This document shows positions 29,717 to 37,048 of a DNA stretch of 64,000 bases, piece by piece. The notes beneath the pieces are model-generated. The model was not told where the DNA came from. It worked only from the letters and a program-made list of their open reading frames with translations, and ran no database searches. The first letter of the stretch is position 1. Each line of letters opens with the position of its first letter. The position numbers were made by a program, and so were the translations under genes. The DNA comes from Serratia marcescens (GTDB lineage: Bacteria > Pseudomonadota > Gammaproteobacteria > Enterobacterales > Enterobacteriaceae): NCBI RefSeq assembly GCF_006715005.1, contig NZ_VFMJ01000001.1, positions 5,208,001 to 5,272,000 on the forward strand. The letters are read 5' to 3'.

Positions 29717-30019
29717 ATGTTGTTGGCTACTGAAACACAAAAAGCGATCGGTATTAAGCGCATTTCACAGATTAAGCGTGAACTGTTCCCGCATAAGCGG
29801 AATCAGGCGCAAGAGGCTTTTGATAAGTCGCCGGAACATATCCGCAGAACTGTTTGTTTTCATGCCGGGCTGAAAGAGCGGCATATAAAAATGAAGTTTG
29901 CAGAAATGAGTTATTCAGAGCGTAAACAAATTGTGTGGGCGCTGAATGACCTGATTGATTTATCAAAAACCTTACCGCGATTTATCAGTGATGATGATTG
30001 CGAATTAAACGTTAATTAA
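29717..30019 (+). CDS. Small phage early protein of unknown function
   Basis: A 100-aa basic protein (MLLATETQKAIGIKRISQ...). The central segment KERHIKMKFAEMSYSERKQI followed by a helical tail resembles the DUF5347 family of phage proteins, but I hold this loosely. It stands in the early operon between fil and gpA, where 186 carries dhr. Function unknown. Confidence 0.6.
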   Translation: MLLATETQKAIGIKRISQIKRELFPHKRNQAQEAFDKSPEHIRRTVCFHAGLKERHIKMKFAEMSYSERKQIVWALNDLIDLSKTLPRFISDDDCELNVN

Positions 30020-30082
30020 CCGCATTGCGTAATTCAGGCGTTAACCCGCCGGGCATCGCTTTGTCTGAAATAAGGATTAAAT

Positions 30083-30325
30083 ATGTCGAATGTGATTTTT
30101 ATGGGTTTAGACCCGGCAAAGCAAGGTAGCAATATTTCACAGGTGGCTGTGTTGCTTGACCACGCCCGCCTTGATGAGCGTAAGAATCAAGCCGATCTCG
30201 CCGCTGCTCGTCTGGTGCGTTTGGCTGCACATATCTCTAAGAACGGTTTAACGGCTATTGAAGCTGTTGAGCTGCTCCGCCAAGAGGCTGAAGCCATCGA
30301 GCATCAAGCACAGGAGCTGCACTAA
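30083..30325 (+). CDS. Small phage early protein (DUF2732-like)
   Basis: An 80-aa protein, mostly helical with heptad-like charge spacing in LLDHARLDERKNQADLAAAR and a C-terminal helix rich in E and A. DUF2732 proteins of this size occur in the early region of P2-like phages. Its stop codon overlaps the start of the next gene (TAATG), so the two are coupled. Role unknown. Confidence 0.65.
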   Translation: MSNVIFMGLDPAKQGSNISQVAVLLDHARLDERKNQADLAAARLVRLAAHISKNGLTAIEAVELLRQEAEAIEHQAQELH

Positions 30326-30549
30326 TGGCCGATTTGATGGACTACGAACAGGAGCGGCAAGCGCTAGTACTAAACGCGCAGATCGCCAACGCCCGCAAAT
30401 CCTCTGCGCTGCCTTCTGCCTTTGTTTGCGAAGAATGTGACGCTCCGATTCCTGCCGCGCGCCGCGCCGCCGTTCCCGGCGTTGATACCTGCGTAAGCTG
30501 CCAGCAGATCCGCGAGACGCAAAGTCACCTTTATGCGGGGAAGGCATGA
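30325..30549 (+). CDS. TraR/DksA-type C4 zinc finger protein
   Basis: A 74-aa protein with a zinc finger formed by C35, C38, C56 and C59 (CEECDAPIPAARRAAVPG, then CVSC), preceded by an N-terminal helix. This is the minimal TraR/DksA fold, which binds the RNA polymerase secondary channel and mimics DksA with ppGpp. Such genes are standard in P2-like early regions (P2 orf82). It overlaps the preceding and following genes by a few bases. Confidence 0.85.
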   Translation: MADLMDYEQERQALVLNAQIANARKSSALPSAFVCEECDAPIPAARRAAVPGVDTCVSCQQIRETQSHLYAGKA

Positions 30550-30662
30550 CGGAGTTCTCTATTTTGTTCGGCCTGCTGGCGTTGCTGGTAGGTCATTTTA
30601 TTGCGGCTGATTTGAGCGATTCAGAATTTGCACGCAGACCAGAAAACCAAAAATACGATTAA
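30546..30662 (+). CDS. 38-aa single-span membrane microprotein
   Basis: MTEFSILFGLLALLVGHFIA is followed by an acidic, polar tail ending in KYD. One transmembrane helix covers residues 4-20. The ATG overlaps the stop of the zinc-finger gene (ATGA), which argues for translation by coupling. No family recognised. Confidence 0.5.
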   Translation: MTEFSILFGLLALLVGHFIAADLSDSEFARRPENQKYD

Positions 30663-30671
30663 GGAAATAAC

Positions 30672-30953
30672 ATGGAAATTAAAATCGGCTCTGAGTTTGT
30701 TATCACCAGCGATAACCTGCAATTCATTCTTAATACGGTGAAGGTTGGGAAAACAGGAAAAAGCGAAGGTCAAGAGCGTTACGAGGCTATCGGCTATTAT
30801 CCTACGGTTAACCAGCTTGTGAACGGCCTTATTCATCACAGCGTCCGCAATTCCAGCGTTAATAGTATTGCATCACTGGGCGCTGAAATAGGTCGCATTG
30901 GCAACCTGTGCCAAGAGGCTTTTGCGGCATGTGAGGCGGCGAAAGCTCAATGA
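30672..30953 (+). CDS. Phage early protein (DUF5405-like)
   Basis: A 93-aa protein starting MEIKIGSEFVITSDNLQFIL, with a following IGYYPTVNQLVNGLIHHSV segment. Small proteins with this ITSDxLxxIL...IGYYxTV pattern precede gpA in 186-like phages (DUF5405). Function unknown. Its stop overlaps the gpA start as ATGA, so it is translationally coupled to the replication protein. Confidence 0.7.
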   Translation: MEIKIGSEFVITSDNLQFILNTVKVGKTGKSEGQERYEAIGYYPTVNQLVNGLIHHSVRNSSVNSIASLGAEIGRIGNLCQEAFAACEAAKAQ

Positions 30954-33166
30954 GCCAAACGGCTACCGCCTACGCTTACCCATGGAACGAACCGCGCCCG
31001 GCAATTGCCGGGCCGGTAAGACCGCTTACCCGTGAGGAACTAGCTCACGGGCAAGCTGTTTTAATCAATATCCGCCGCCTGCCGCGCTTCCTCAGCGCCA
31101 TGTTCTTGACGCGTTATAACAACTTGCTCAAGAGCAAAGGGCTGCACGACGCCAACAAATGGCTGGTATTCCAGTTCGATCGCCGCATCTGGCCGCGCCT
31201 GCAAACGGTGAGCGCCAAGAACGCGATGAACCTCGCCGCGTCAATGCGGTTTTCTGCTGAAGTCGATAACTACGCAGCTCTGCCCGGCATGGATGACAAA
31301 GAGTTACGCCGCCTTGCCGATCGCGTGGCCGGTCAGCTTCTGCAGAATTACGAAGATTACTGCGATGAATTTGTGGCGGAGAACGACGGCGACAATGCCG
31401 GACTGTTCGAAGATGCCACCCAGTCAGAATTTTATGGCCGCATTGCCGGTATGGCGCGCGCCTTCAACATCACCCCGATGCACTGGCGAAAATACCGCAA
31501 GGGCAAACTGGATGCCCGGTCAGCGATTGCCAGCCTGTCACGGTTGGTTAATTCCGAGTGGTGGGAACGCCAGTTTAAGGCCCAGCGCACGCGCTGGCGC
31601 GAGGCGTTGCTGATCGCCGTCGGCAATGTGAACCGCGGGGCGTCGTCGTATGCCAGTAAGCAGGCTGTTCGGGATGTGAAAGCGCGCCGCCAGTCCAATT
31701 TTGATTATCTGAACAGCCGCGAGCTTGAGAACGTCGAAACCGGCGAACGCTTCAGCCTCATCGACAAGGTGATGGCAAGTATCTCTAACCCAGAAATTCG
31801 CCGTATGGAGTTAATGGCGATGATTGCCGGTGTTGAGCAGGCCGCCGCAACCCGAGGCGATAAGGGGATGTTTATCACCATCACCACCCCATCGAAATAT
31901 CACCCGACGCGCGCCGTCGGCAAGAACAGCCCGAAGGTGCATTTTAATCACAAATGGGATGAAGAGGCGTACACGCCAAAAGACGGCCAGCGCTATCTTG
32001 TGAAGTTGTTTAGCAAGATCCGTACGGCGTTTAAAGATGCGGGCCTGCAGGTCTACGGCGTGCGCGTTGTCGAACCGCACCATGATGCGACGCCGCACTG
32101 GCATATGATGCTGTTTACCTCCAAAAAACAGCGCCAGCAGGTGATCGACATCATGCGTCGCTATGCTATGGCCGAAGATGGCGACGAGCGCGGCGCCGCC
32201 AAAAACCGTTTTGACTGCAAGCACCTGAACAAAGGCGGTGCGGCGGGCTATATCGCCAAATACATTGCAAAAAACATCGACGGCTACGCGCTGGACGGTG
32301 AGCGCGATCATGAAACCGGCGAGCTGTTGACTGATACGGCGGCCGCAGTCACCGCGTGGGCTTCAACGTGGCGTATCCCTCAATTCCACTTTATCGGCCT
32401 GCCGTCGCGCGGCGCATGGCGTGAGTGCCGCAAGATCCGCTCTGTCAGTCTGGCCGATGAGTTTGACGAAACCGTTGAGGCGGTGCGCGCTGCTGCTGAT
32501 GCCGGTGACTTTGCCGCTTACATTCTGGCGCAGGGTGGCCCTAACGTTGCCCGCGACGATCAGACCGTGCGTGTAGCCCGCCGGGTTGCCGACGAGCGCA
32601 ACGCCTATGACGAAGAGGTGCAGAAAATCGCGGGGATTTTTGCCCCGCACATCGGCGCCGATCGCGTTTATGAAACCCGCACCACGCAATGGCGCATCGT
32701 CGCTAAAGCCGTTGCCGTTGAGCCTTTGACTTTGAAAAGCGCCTCCGGCGCGCCTCGGAGTCCTGTCAATAACTGTGGGTTGGTCGGCAGCGGTGGCGCC
32801 GAAAATACGCAGGATGGCGAGCCTGTAGAGGCTGTGGCGGTGATGGAACACCATCCAGACACCCCAATTGACTGGGATGACATGACCGTTGCACGGTCTG
32901 TTATGGCGCGTTTACGGGCAGATGCCCCGCAGATAAACAGGCAACAGAGAAGCATTGACCCATATAGCAGGCCGGAGCCAGCTCCTTCAGCAAGATTAAC
33001 CACTGCTGAACGCGATCGCGTTCCCAGAATTTACTCAGAGCTGGCACTACACGGCATCGAGCCAACACGCTCGGAACTGGAAGCACTGGCACGCGGCGCT
33101 AAAGTCAAATTTGGTGATATTTCAATGCACTATCCGGCGGTTAGCGATTGGGCGGGCTTCCAATAA
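30950..33166 (+). CDS. A: Replication endonuclease gpA (HUH, rolling-circle initiator)
   Basis: A 738-aa protein close in size to P2 gpA (761). The HUH-type metal motif is H383-W-H385 within TPHWHMMLF. The two catalytic tyrosines are Y434 and Y438 in GYIAKYIAKNID, spaced four residues apart as in P2 (Y450/Y454). The protein nicks the origin, which in P2 lies within the A gene itself; I cannot pinpoint the nick site here. The C-terminal third is less conserved. An SOS promoter begins directly after the stop codon. Confidence 0.95.
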   Translation: MSQTATAYAYPWNEPRPAIAGPVRPLTREELAHGQAVLINIRRLPRFLSAMFLTRYNNLLKSKGLHDANKWLVFQFDRRIWPRLQTVSAKNAMNLAASMRFSAEVDNYAALPGMDDKELRRLADRVAGQLLQNYEDYCDEFVAENDGDNAGLFEDATQSEFYGRIAGMARAFNITPMHWRKYRKGKLDARSAIASLSRLVNSEWWERQFKAQRTRWREALLIAVGNVNRGASSYASKQAVRDVKARRQSNFDYLNSRELENVETGERFSLIDKVMASISNPEIRRMELMAMIAGVEQAAATRGDKGMFITITTPSKYHPTRAVGKNSPKVHFNHKWDEEAYTPKDGQRYLVKLFSKIRTAFKDAGLQVYGVRVVEPHHDATPHWHMMLFTSKKQRQQVIDIMRRYAMAEDGDERGAAKNRFDCKHLNKGGAAGYIAKYIAKNIDGYALDGERDHETGELLTDTAAAVTAWASTWRIPQFHFIGLPSRGAWRECRKIRSVSLADEFDETVEAVRAAADAGDFAAYILAQGGPNVARDDQTVRVARRVADERNAYDEEVQKIAGIFAPHIGADRVYETRTTQWRIVAKAVAVEPLTLKSASGAPRSPVNNCGLVGSGGAENTQDGEPVEAVAVMEHHPDTPIDWDDMTVARSVMARLRADAPQINRQQRSIDPYSRPEPAPSARLTTAERDRVPRIYSELALHGIEPTRSELEALARGAKVKFGDISMHYPAVSDWAGFQ

Positions 33167-33170
33167 TTTC

Positions 33171-33216
33171 TTGCGCAATTAAATTCGATAGGCATATACT
33201 GTATATAAATACAGTA
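33171..33216 (+). promoter_or_regulatory. SOS promoter with LexA box downstream of gpA
   Basis: TTGCGC (33171-33176) and TATACT (33195-33200) form a promoter with an 18-nt spacer. A strong LexA box, CTG-TATATAAATA-CAG (33199-33214), matches the CTG-N10-CAG consensus with an AT-rich centre, flanked by TA on both sides. It overlaps the -10 and start site, so LexA would repress until DNA damage. It drives the small genes at 33238 and 33444. Confidence 0.88.
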
Positions 33217-33237
33217 ATTAAGCATCGGAGGGAAAGG

Positions 33238-33429
33238 GTGCAAGCAGTGGATGAAGTGGTTGTTTTAGAAAGAATTGAACTCATCGCCCGTCTGGGGGTT
33301 TGTTATGAGAGCCAAGCGAAAGACAAAGACATTGCACTGATATGGATTTCAGAACTGGCGGGTGAGATGAAAACCAGCATTGCCCCTGAAAAAGCAGAAG
33401 TGATCAGGCAGCTTGCCGCGATCTCTTAA
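33238..33429 (+). CDS. SOS-controlled 63-aa phage protein, candidate antirepressor
   Basis: The coding frame from the GTG at 33238 (GGAGGG 6 nt upstream) gives 63 residues, beginning MQAVDEVVVLERIELIARLG. It is helical and mixed-charge, with one cysteine. A longer frame reaching back into gpA is unlikely because it would start before the promoter. Its place, after A and before cos under LexA control, is that of 186 tum, whose product inactivates CI. I do not see sequence similarity to Tum or DinI that I can vouch for. Confidence 0.65.
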   Translation: MQAVDEVVVLERIELIARLGVCYESQAKDKDIALIWISELAGEMKTSIAPEKAEVIRQLAAIS

Positions 33430-33443
33430 TCCATAGGTGACGT

Positions 33444-33674
33444 ATGAGACGAGATTTAAACTTAGCCGGGGCGTTTATGGAGGCGCTGAACTTCAACGAG
33501 AACGGCAAAGGCCGCCGCATAAAGACCGTTGATTTCATTCACGCCGCAAACCGGTTCGGCACACACCTAACGCCTGAAGAGGCGAATTATTACATCAAGC
33601 ACCAGTCCGGCCACGTTTTAAGGCTGATTGACGAGGGGCGTTATCAGCACAATACATACCTTTATCTGTGCTAG
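33444..33674 (+). CDS. Second small protein of the SOS-controlled unit
   Basis: A 76-aa basic protein (MRRDLNLAGAFMEALNFNEN...) with a KTVDFIHAANRFG helix and a C-terminal aromatic end, TYLYLC. It lies 14 nt after the 63-aa gene, with GGTGACGT before its ATG, so it is probably on the same LexA-regulated transcript. No family recognised. It may be a partner of the upstream protein or an accessory factor. Confidence 0.6.
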   Translation: MRRDLNLAGAFMEALNFNENGKGRRIKTVDFIHAANRFGTHLTPEEANYYIKHQSGHVLRLIDEGRYQHNTYLYLC

Positions 33675-33838
33675 ACATTATATGAGCTCAAACTTGAGCT
33701 GGCATTGTCAGCGCACAGGGCTTAACCTAATCTAACAGGGTTGCTCTGTGTTAAAAGCGAACGTTAACGTTTTAATGGCATAGCCAAAATGTGACATTTG
33801 CCGTGTGGTTTGCGTAAGGTTCAAGTAATATCCAGTTC

Positions 33839-34699
33839 ATGATAAAGGAAAATCACAAAGTGAATAGAAACCCATGGGAAGTACCTGAGTGGCATGCTCT
33901 GGGTCGAGAAGCATCATTAGTCAGACATCTCATTGGATCAGGAGCAACAGCTATAGGTAGAGCAAATTACGCAGATAAGATGGGTGAATATTATACTGCA
34001 TTTTTTGGACTTTCAGTTGGCTTAGAAAGGCTTTCAAAGTTAATATTGGTTGCAGATTATGCTATTGATAATAAAGGCAAAATGCCTAGCGAGCAAGTTT
34101 TGAAAGACTTTGGTCATAAACTGATTGGCTTGACCAATGAGGTTGAAAACATTTCACAAAAAATGCAGCTATCATTGCGTTATTCACGTCCTACACAAGA
34201 GATTCCTCAAAAGATACTTGAATGTTTAGATTCATTTGCCGATGCGCGAAGAGGTAGATATGCAAATTTTGCCTCATTAGATAACCCTAATTTAACCAGT
34301 GATGAACCTATTAATAAATGGTGGGGTGAGGTAGCTGAAAGCATATTAGAAAAGCATTACTACGGTAAGGTTGCCCAAAAGCGTGTTGAAGGTAGCGCTG
34401 AATTAATTGATGCTATAATTTCACCGTTTACAATGGTAATGCATACGAATGAAAGTGGGGATGCTATGCAGGACGTTAAGTCAGTCTCAATACGAACTGG
34501 CCAAAATGCGATTGTACAAAAATGGGGAAGGTACCATTCATTATCAATCGCTCGCTGGCTCGCAACGGTTTTATCTGAGCTCTCTCATATTGCTTGCTAT
34601 AAACATCGCATAGATGCTTTTTTTGGTCTAAATGAACTCCTTAACAGTTACACTGTTGACGATAGTTTTTTAAAAACCAGAAAGGTATGGCCTCTTTAG
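33839..34699 (+). CDS. Cargo protein of unknown function, possibly HEPN-like
   Basis: A soluble 286-aa, predominantly helical protein. Base composition is visibly AT-rich compared with the phage genes around it, which indicates separate acquisition. The segment YYTAFFGLSVGLERLSKLIL (about 51-70) has the look of HEPN-type helices, but no clear catalytic RX4-6H motif stands out except RHLIGS or REASLVRH near the N terminus. The true start may be GTG at 33860, which has AAAGGAA upstream. It lies between the SOS genes and cos, where P2-like phages carry exclusion genes (tin, old). Function unknown. Confidence 0.6.
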   Translation: MIKENHKVNRNPWEVPEWHALGREASLVRHLIGSGATAIGRANYADKMGEYYTAFFGLSVGLERLSKLILVADYAIDNKGKMPSEQVLKDFGHKLIGLTNEVENISQKMQLSLRYSRPTQEIPQKILECLDSFADARRGRYANFASLDNPNLTSDEPINKWWGEVAESILEKHYYGKVAQKRVEGSAELIDAIISPFTMVMHTNESGDAMQDVKSVSIRTGQNAIVQKWGRYHSLSIARWLATVLSELSHIACYKHRIDAFFGLNELLNSYTVDDSFLKTRKVWPL

Positions 34700-34738
34700 A
34701 AGTTAACAAGCTCCACTATCTCATGTCTACTGCTCTGT

Positions 34739-34758
34739 GCTCACAACTAGTTGTGAGC
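34739..34758. repeat. 20-bp perfect palindrome between cargo gene and cos
   Basis: GCTCACAACTAGTTGTGAGC equals its own reverse complement. It lies 39 nt after the 286-aa gene stop. With no loop and no U-run it is a poor terminator and better suits an operator or a terminase-region signal. Confidence 0.6.
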
Positions 34759-34940
34759 TTGTGTGTTGAGTAACGGTTGCCAACTCAAATCTGAGCTAAT
34801 ACAGCTAAATGCCCTATGCATGCGGTAGGTGCATGAAACCGCATGATGACCCGGTGTTATTTTTACCCCCATAGCGCCAGCGCTGGTGCGGATCGCAGCG
34901 GATCATGCAACTGCATTAAAAGCGATACATGAAGCGCGCA

Positions 34941-34959
34941 GGCGAGGCGGGGATAGCAT
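34941..34959. other. cos site (cohesive-end sequence) of the prophage
   Basis: GGCGAGGCGGGGATAGCAT matches the 19-nt cohesive end of P2 (GGCGAGGCGGGGAAAGCAC) at 17 of 19 positions; 186 has a closely related end. It lies between the right-end early genes and the Q-P left-end genes, exactly where cos occurs in P2 prophages. The terminase (P and M proteins) cuts here to give linear packaged DNA. Confidence 0.88.
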
Positions 34960-35165
34960 TGCGCGCAAGCCGTGTTGAACCACTTTCAAAATGGCCGCCA
35001 GCGTCCTGTCATCGTGATTTATCACCATACCAAGACTAAGGGGGCAGCTTAGGGCTTTGATGCGGTAGCGGCGCTCTCAAACGTTATGGGAGGGGGGCTT
35101 GTTGTGTTGAATTTTTGGGCAAACATGGTATATGGTACAGCCTCATGATTGATAAGAGGCTTTGT

Positions 35166-35801
35166 ATGGATGCTAAAGCTGTAGCGCAGGGAATTCTTGA
35201 AGGCATTGAGTCCTTACCCAAAGGAATCGCGTATAGTGCTCGCCGCACATGGCAGGGCGCCGGGTTAGGTAGTGGTGAATTTAAACGCCGCAATGAACTG
35301 GAAACGGAAAGATTCATTAGGGTTATTCGCGCTGGTTATGGCATTGAGGCCCCTTTGCGTGAGCTAATAACCGTCATAATTCGTGACTGTTATCAACGGA
35401 TGGATGTTCAAACGCAAACAGCATTAGGACAGAAATTAAACCTTGCTGAAGGTTATGTTGCGGGGCGTATGGGGACGCAGTTCATTCTGGTACAACAGAT
35501 CACGCATCATATTTTGAAAAAAGTTATCAGTAGTACGCTTTTCAGATGGGTTTTTAAAGGTATTACCGTTGCAGGGTTGAACATTATTCTCCTGCAAGGG
35601 CTTATCGAACAAGCCGCAGTGTCATCGCGCCGGTTGCGCGAAAAGTACCCCTCGACGTACCACAAACTCACCCCGCGAAATTTGGACATGATCTATTTTC
35701 TTGCGGAGGAGTATCTTGAACCGTTTGTTGCCTACTCCAGCAAATCGAAAATGTTCTGTGAAGGTGTGAATCATGAGCTATCTCAAGTCTTGGGGCAGTA
35801 A
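35166..35801 (+). CDS. Cargo pair gene 1: 211-aa protein with a hydrophobic segment
   Basis: A basic protein beginning MDAKAVAQGILEGIESL. The N-terminal half is glycine-containing and charged (ARRTWQGAGLGSGEFKRR); a hydrophobic stretch lies near residues 130-150 (FKGITVAGLNIILLQGLI); the C-terminal part is helical. The ATG at 35166 is chosen because AGAGG is 7 nt upstream. It overlaps the next gene by 29 nt. No family recognised. The arrangement, a larger possibly membrane-inserting protein with a tiny two-span partner, is compatible with a toxin-immunity or exclusion module, by inference. Confidence 0.65.
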   Translation: MDAKAVAQGILEGIESLPKGIAYSARRTWQGAGLGSGEFKRRNELETERFIRVIRAGYGIEAPLRELITVIIRDCYQRMDVQTQTALGQKLNLAEGYVAGRMGTQFILVQQITHHILKKVISSTLFRWVFKGITVAGLNIILLQGLIEQAAVSSRRLREKYPSTYHKLTPRNLDMIYFLAEEYLEPFVAYSSKSKMFCEGVNHELSQVLGQ

Positions 35802-35982
35802 GCTCGGCAAAGGATTGTCTCACGTTGTGGAGGCGATTTTCAGCGGGGTATTTTCTGTTGCGGCTTTTGGGTCGCTGTTCTGGTTTGATGAGTGGTGGCA
35901 GCGAATTTTAAGCGCCGCCATTTTTCTGTTATTGGTGTTTGCAACTATTGCGTTATGCGGCCTAGCTCGAGGCGAACGATAA
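35773..35982 (+). CDS. Cargo pair gene 2: 69-aa two-span membrane protein
   Basis: Two hydrophobic helices (about residues 18-36, SHVVEAIFSGVFSVAAFGS, and 45-63, ILSAAIFLLLVFATIALCG) are joined by an aromatic loop, LFWFDEWWQR. GAAGGTG precedes the ATG, which lies inside the upstream gene, so translation is coupled. Small proteins of this type often act as immunity or superinfection-exclusion factors, but nothing specific is recognisable. Confidence 0.6.
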   Translation: MSYLKSWGSKLGKGLSHVVEAIFSGVFSVAAFGSLFWFDEWWQRILSAAIFLLLVFATIALCGLARGER

Positions 35983-35986
35983 ATTA

Positions 35987-36010
35987 AGCCGCCAATCACT
36001 GGCGGCTTTC
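35987..36010. terminator. Bidirectional terminator between cargo pair and Q
   Basis: AAGCCGCCA-ATCAC-TGGCGGCTT lies 5 nt after the 69-aa gene stop and just before the convergent Q stop codon, with TTTCTGCTT following on the plus strand. The stem is strong; the U-tract is short. Confidence 0.75.
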
Positions 36011-36013
36011 TGC

Positions 36014-37048
36014 TTATTCGGTCGGCAACTCATACGGCGCGAATTTAATCACCTCTTCCCCGATCCAGTCGTTCACTTCCTTCATGCGCTCTTGCAGCGG
36101 TGTTAGCTCGTTGCGTACAAACACCTGAGCGGCTTTTTTCACGTCCCCGAAGCCGCCGGTATTGTTCGGGATAATCCCCATCATCTGCGGCGGTACGCGG
36201 TGTGCGCTTAGCAGATCGTCGCGGCTGGCGTTCTTGATGTTGAAAAAGTCGTCCTTGGTGGCGACCTCGGACAGCGGCAAAATTTTAATGCCGTCCGGTT
36301 TGCCATTCGGGGCGTACATGAACAGATTGCGGAAGTTCCCCAAGCCCTTGGTGTCGCGCATGGCTTGGCGCATCCTGTCAACGTCGCTTGTACTCTGCGC
36401 CGCGTCGGTCATATACAGGATGTAACCGGCGTGCGCTCCGTTCTGGTAATACTTACGGCGGAACAGCGTCGCCGCCTCATTCAGCCAGGCGGAGTTAAGC
36501 GCGCTGAGGTACTCCGGCAGGCCGTACAGTTCCTGATTGATGTCCGGCTCAATCAGGTGGAAAACGCTGTCGGTCTTGAAGCGGTGCGCCTCTTTCCAGT
36601 CCTGCACAAACCAGTAAGCCCCGCGCTCCACACCGCGCCGTGTGTACTTGGCTGGGGAGGATTTCAGCTGCAGCGGGGCGCCGAGCCGGTTTTGACGTTC
36701 TTCTAAATAGGCGTTGCCGAACACCAGATAATCCAGCGCATAGCGGCTAAACTCCTGCTGACTTAACAGCCGGTGCGGGATAAACGTTGACGCTAAAATG
36801 TTGCGCTTAACGTACATCGGCGAGCTGTGATGCACGGCGGCGCGCACACTGCGTGCCAGCCCATCGAAGCTGATCGGCGGCTCGTACCACTTGCCATTGG
36901 TCGTGCACTCGATGTAATCCAGAATTTCCCGCTTATCCAGCACAGCAGACGGCTCGCCAAAGGTGAACGCCTCAAAATCCTGCTTCTGCTCTGTTGCCGG
37001 GGCTGGCGCCGGGGGGGTAAATGCCTTGCGGCCTTTGCGCTTGCTCAT
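36014..37048 (-). CDS. Q: Portal protein gpQ
   Basis: A 344-aa product, the same length as P2 gpQ, beginning MSKRKGRKAFTPPAPAPA. It forms the dodecameric portal vertex through which DNA is packaged. The PBSX/P2-type portal core is recognisable in YALDYLVFGNAYLEERQNR and in SAHRVPPQMMGIIPNNTGGF. The start at 37048 overlaps the P stop by one base (TGATG), so portal and large terminase are coupled. The long upstream extension in this frame is a shadow of P. Confidence 0.95.
   Translation of the reverse strand: MSKRKGRKAFTPPAPAPATEQKQDFEAFTFGEPSAVLDKREILDYIECTTNGKWYEPPISFDGLARSVRAAVHHSSPMYVKRNILASTFIPHRLLSQQEFSRYALDYLVFGNAYLEERQNRLGAPLQLKSSPAKYTRRGVERGAYWFVQDWKEAHRFKTDSVFHLIEPDINQELYGLPEYLSALNSAWLNEAATLFRRKYYQNGAHAGYILYMTDAAQSTSDVDRMRQAMRDTKGLGNFRNLFMYAPNGKPDGIKILPLSEVATKDDFFNIKNASRDDLLSAHRVPPQMMGIIPNNTGGFGDVKKAAQVFVRNELTPLQERMKEVNDWIGEEVIKFAPYELPTE

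Larger units (their letters stand above)
34700..35165. other. Non-coding region around cos
   Basis: This 466-nt region has no supportable gene. It contains a 20-bp perfect palindrome (34739-34758), the cos core (34941-34959), GC-rich flanks with several short repeats (CGCCAGCGCTGGTG near 34875 is another near-palindrome) and a purine-rich stretch, GGGAGGGGGGCTTG (35090-35103), before the next gene. In P2-like phages this region carries the terminase recognition signals, so lack of genes is expected. Confidence 0.75.

Noticed and set aside
29772-29966. 64-codon frame antisense to the small early protein
   Set aside because: Short, no start signal, and opposite to a frame coupled into the early operon.
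33148-33237. N-terminal extension of the SOS-controlled ORF into gpA
   Set aside because: The frame is open, but it begins before the promoter and LexA box; the GTG at 33238 has a good ribosome binding site.
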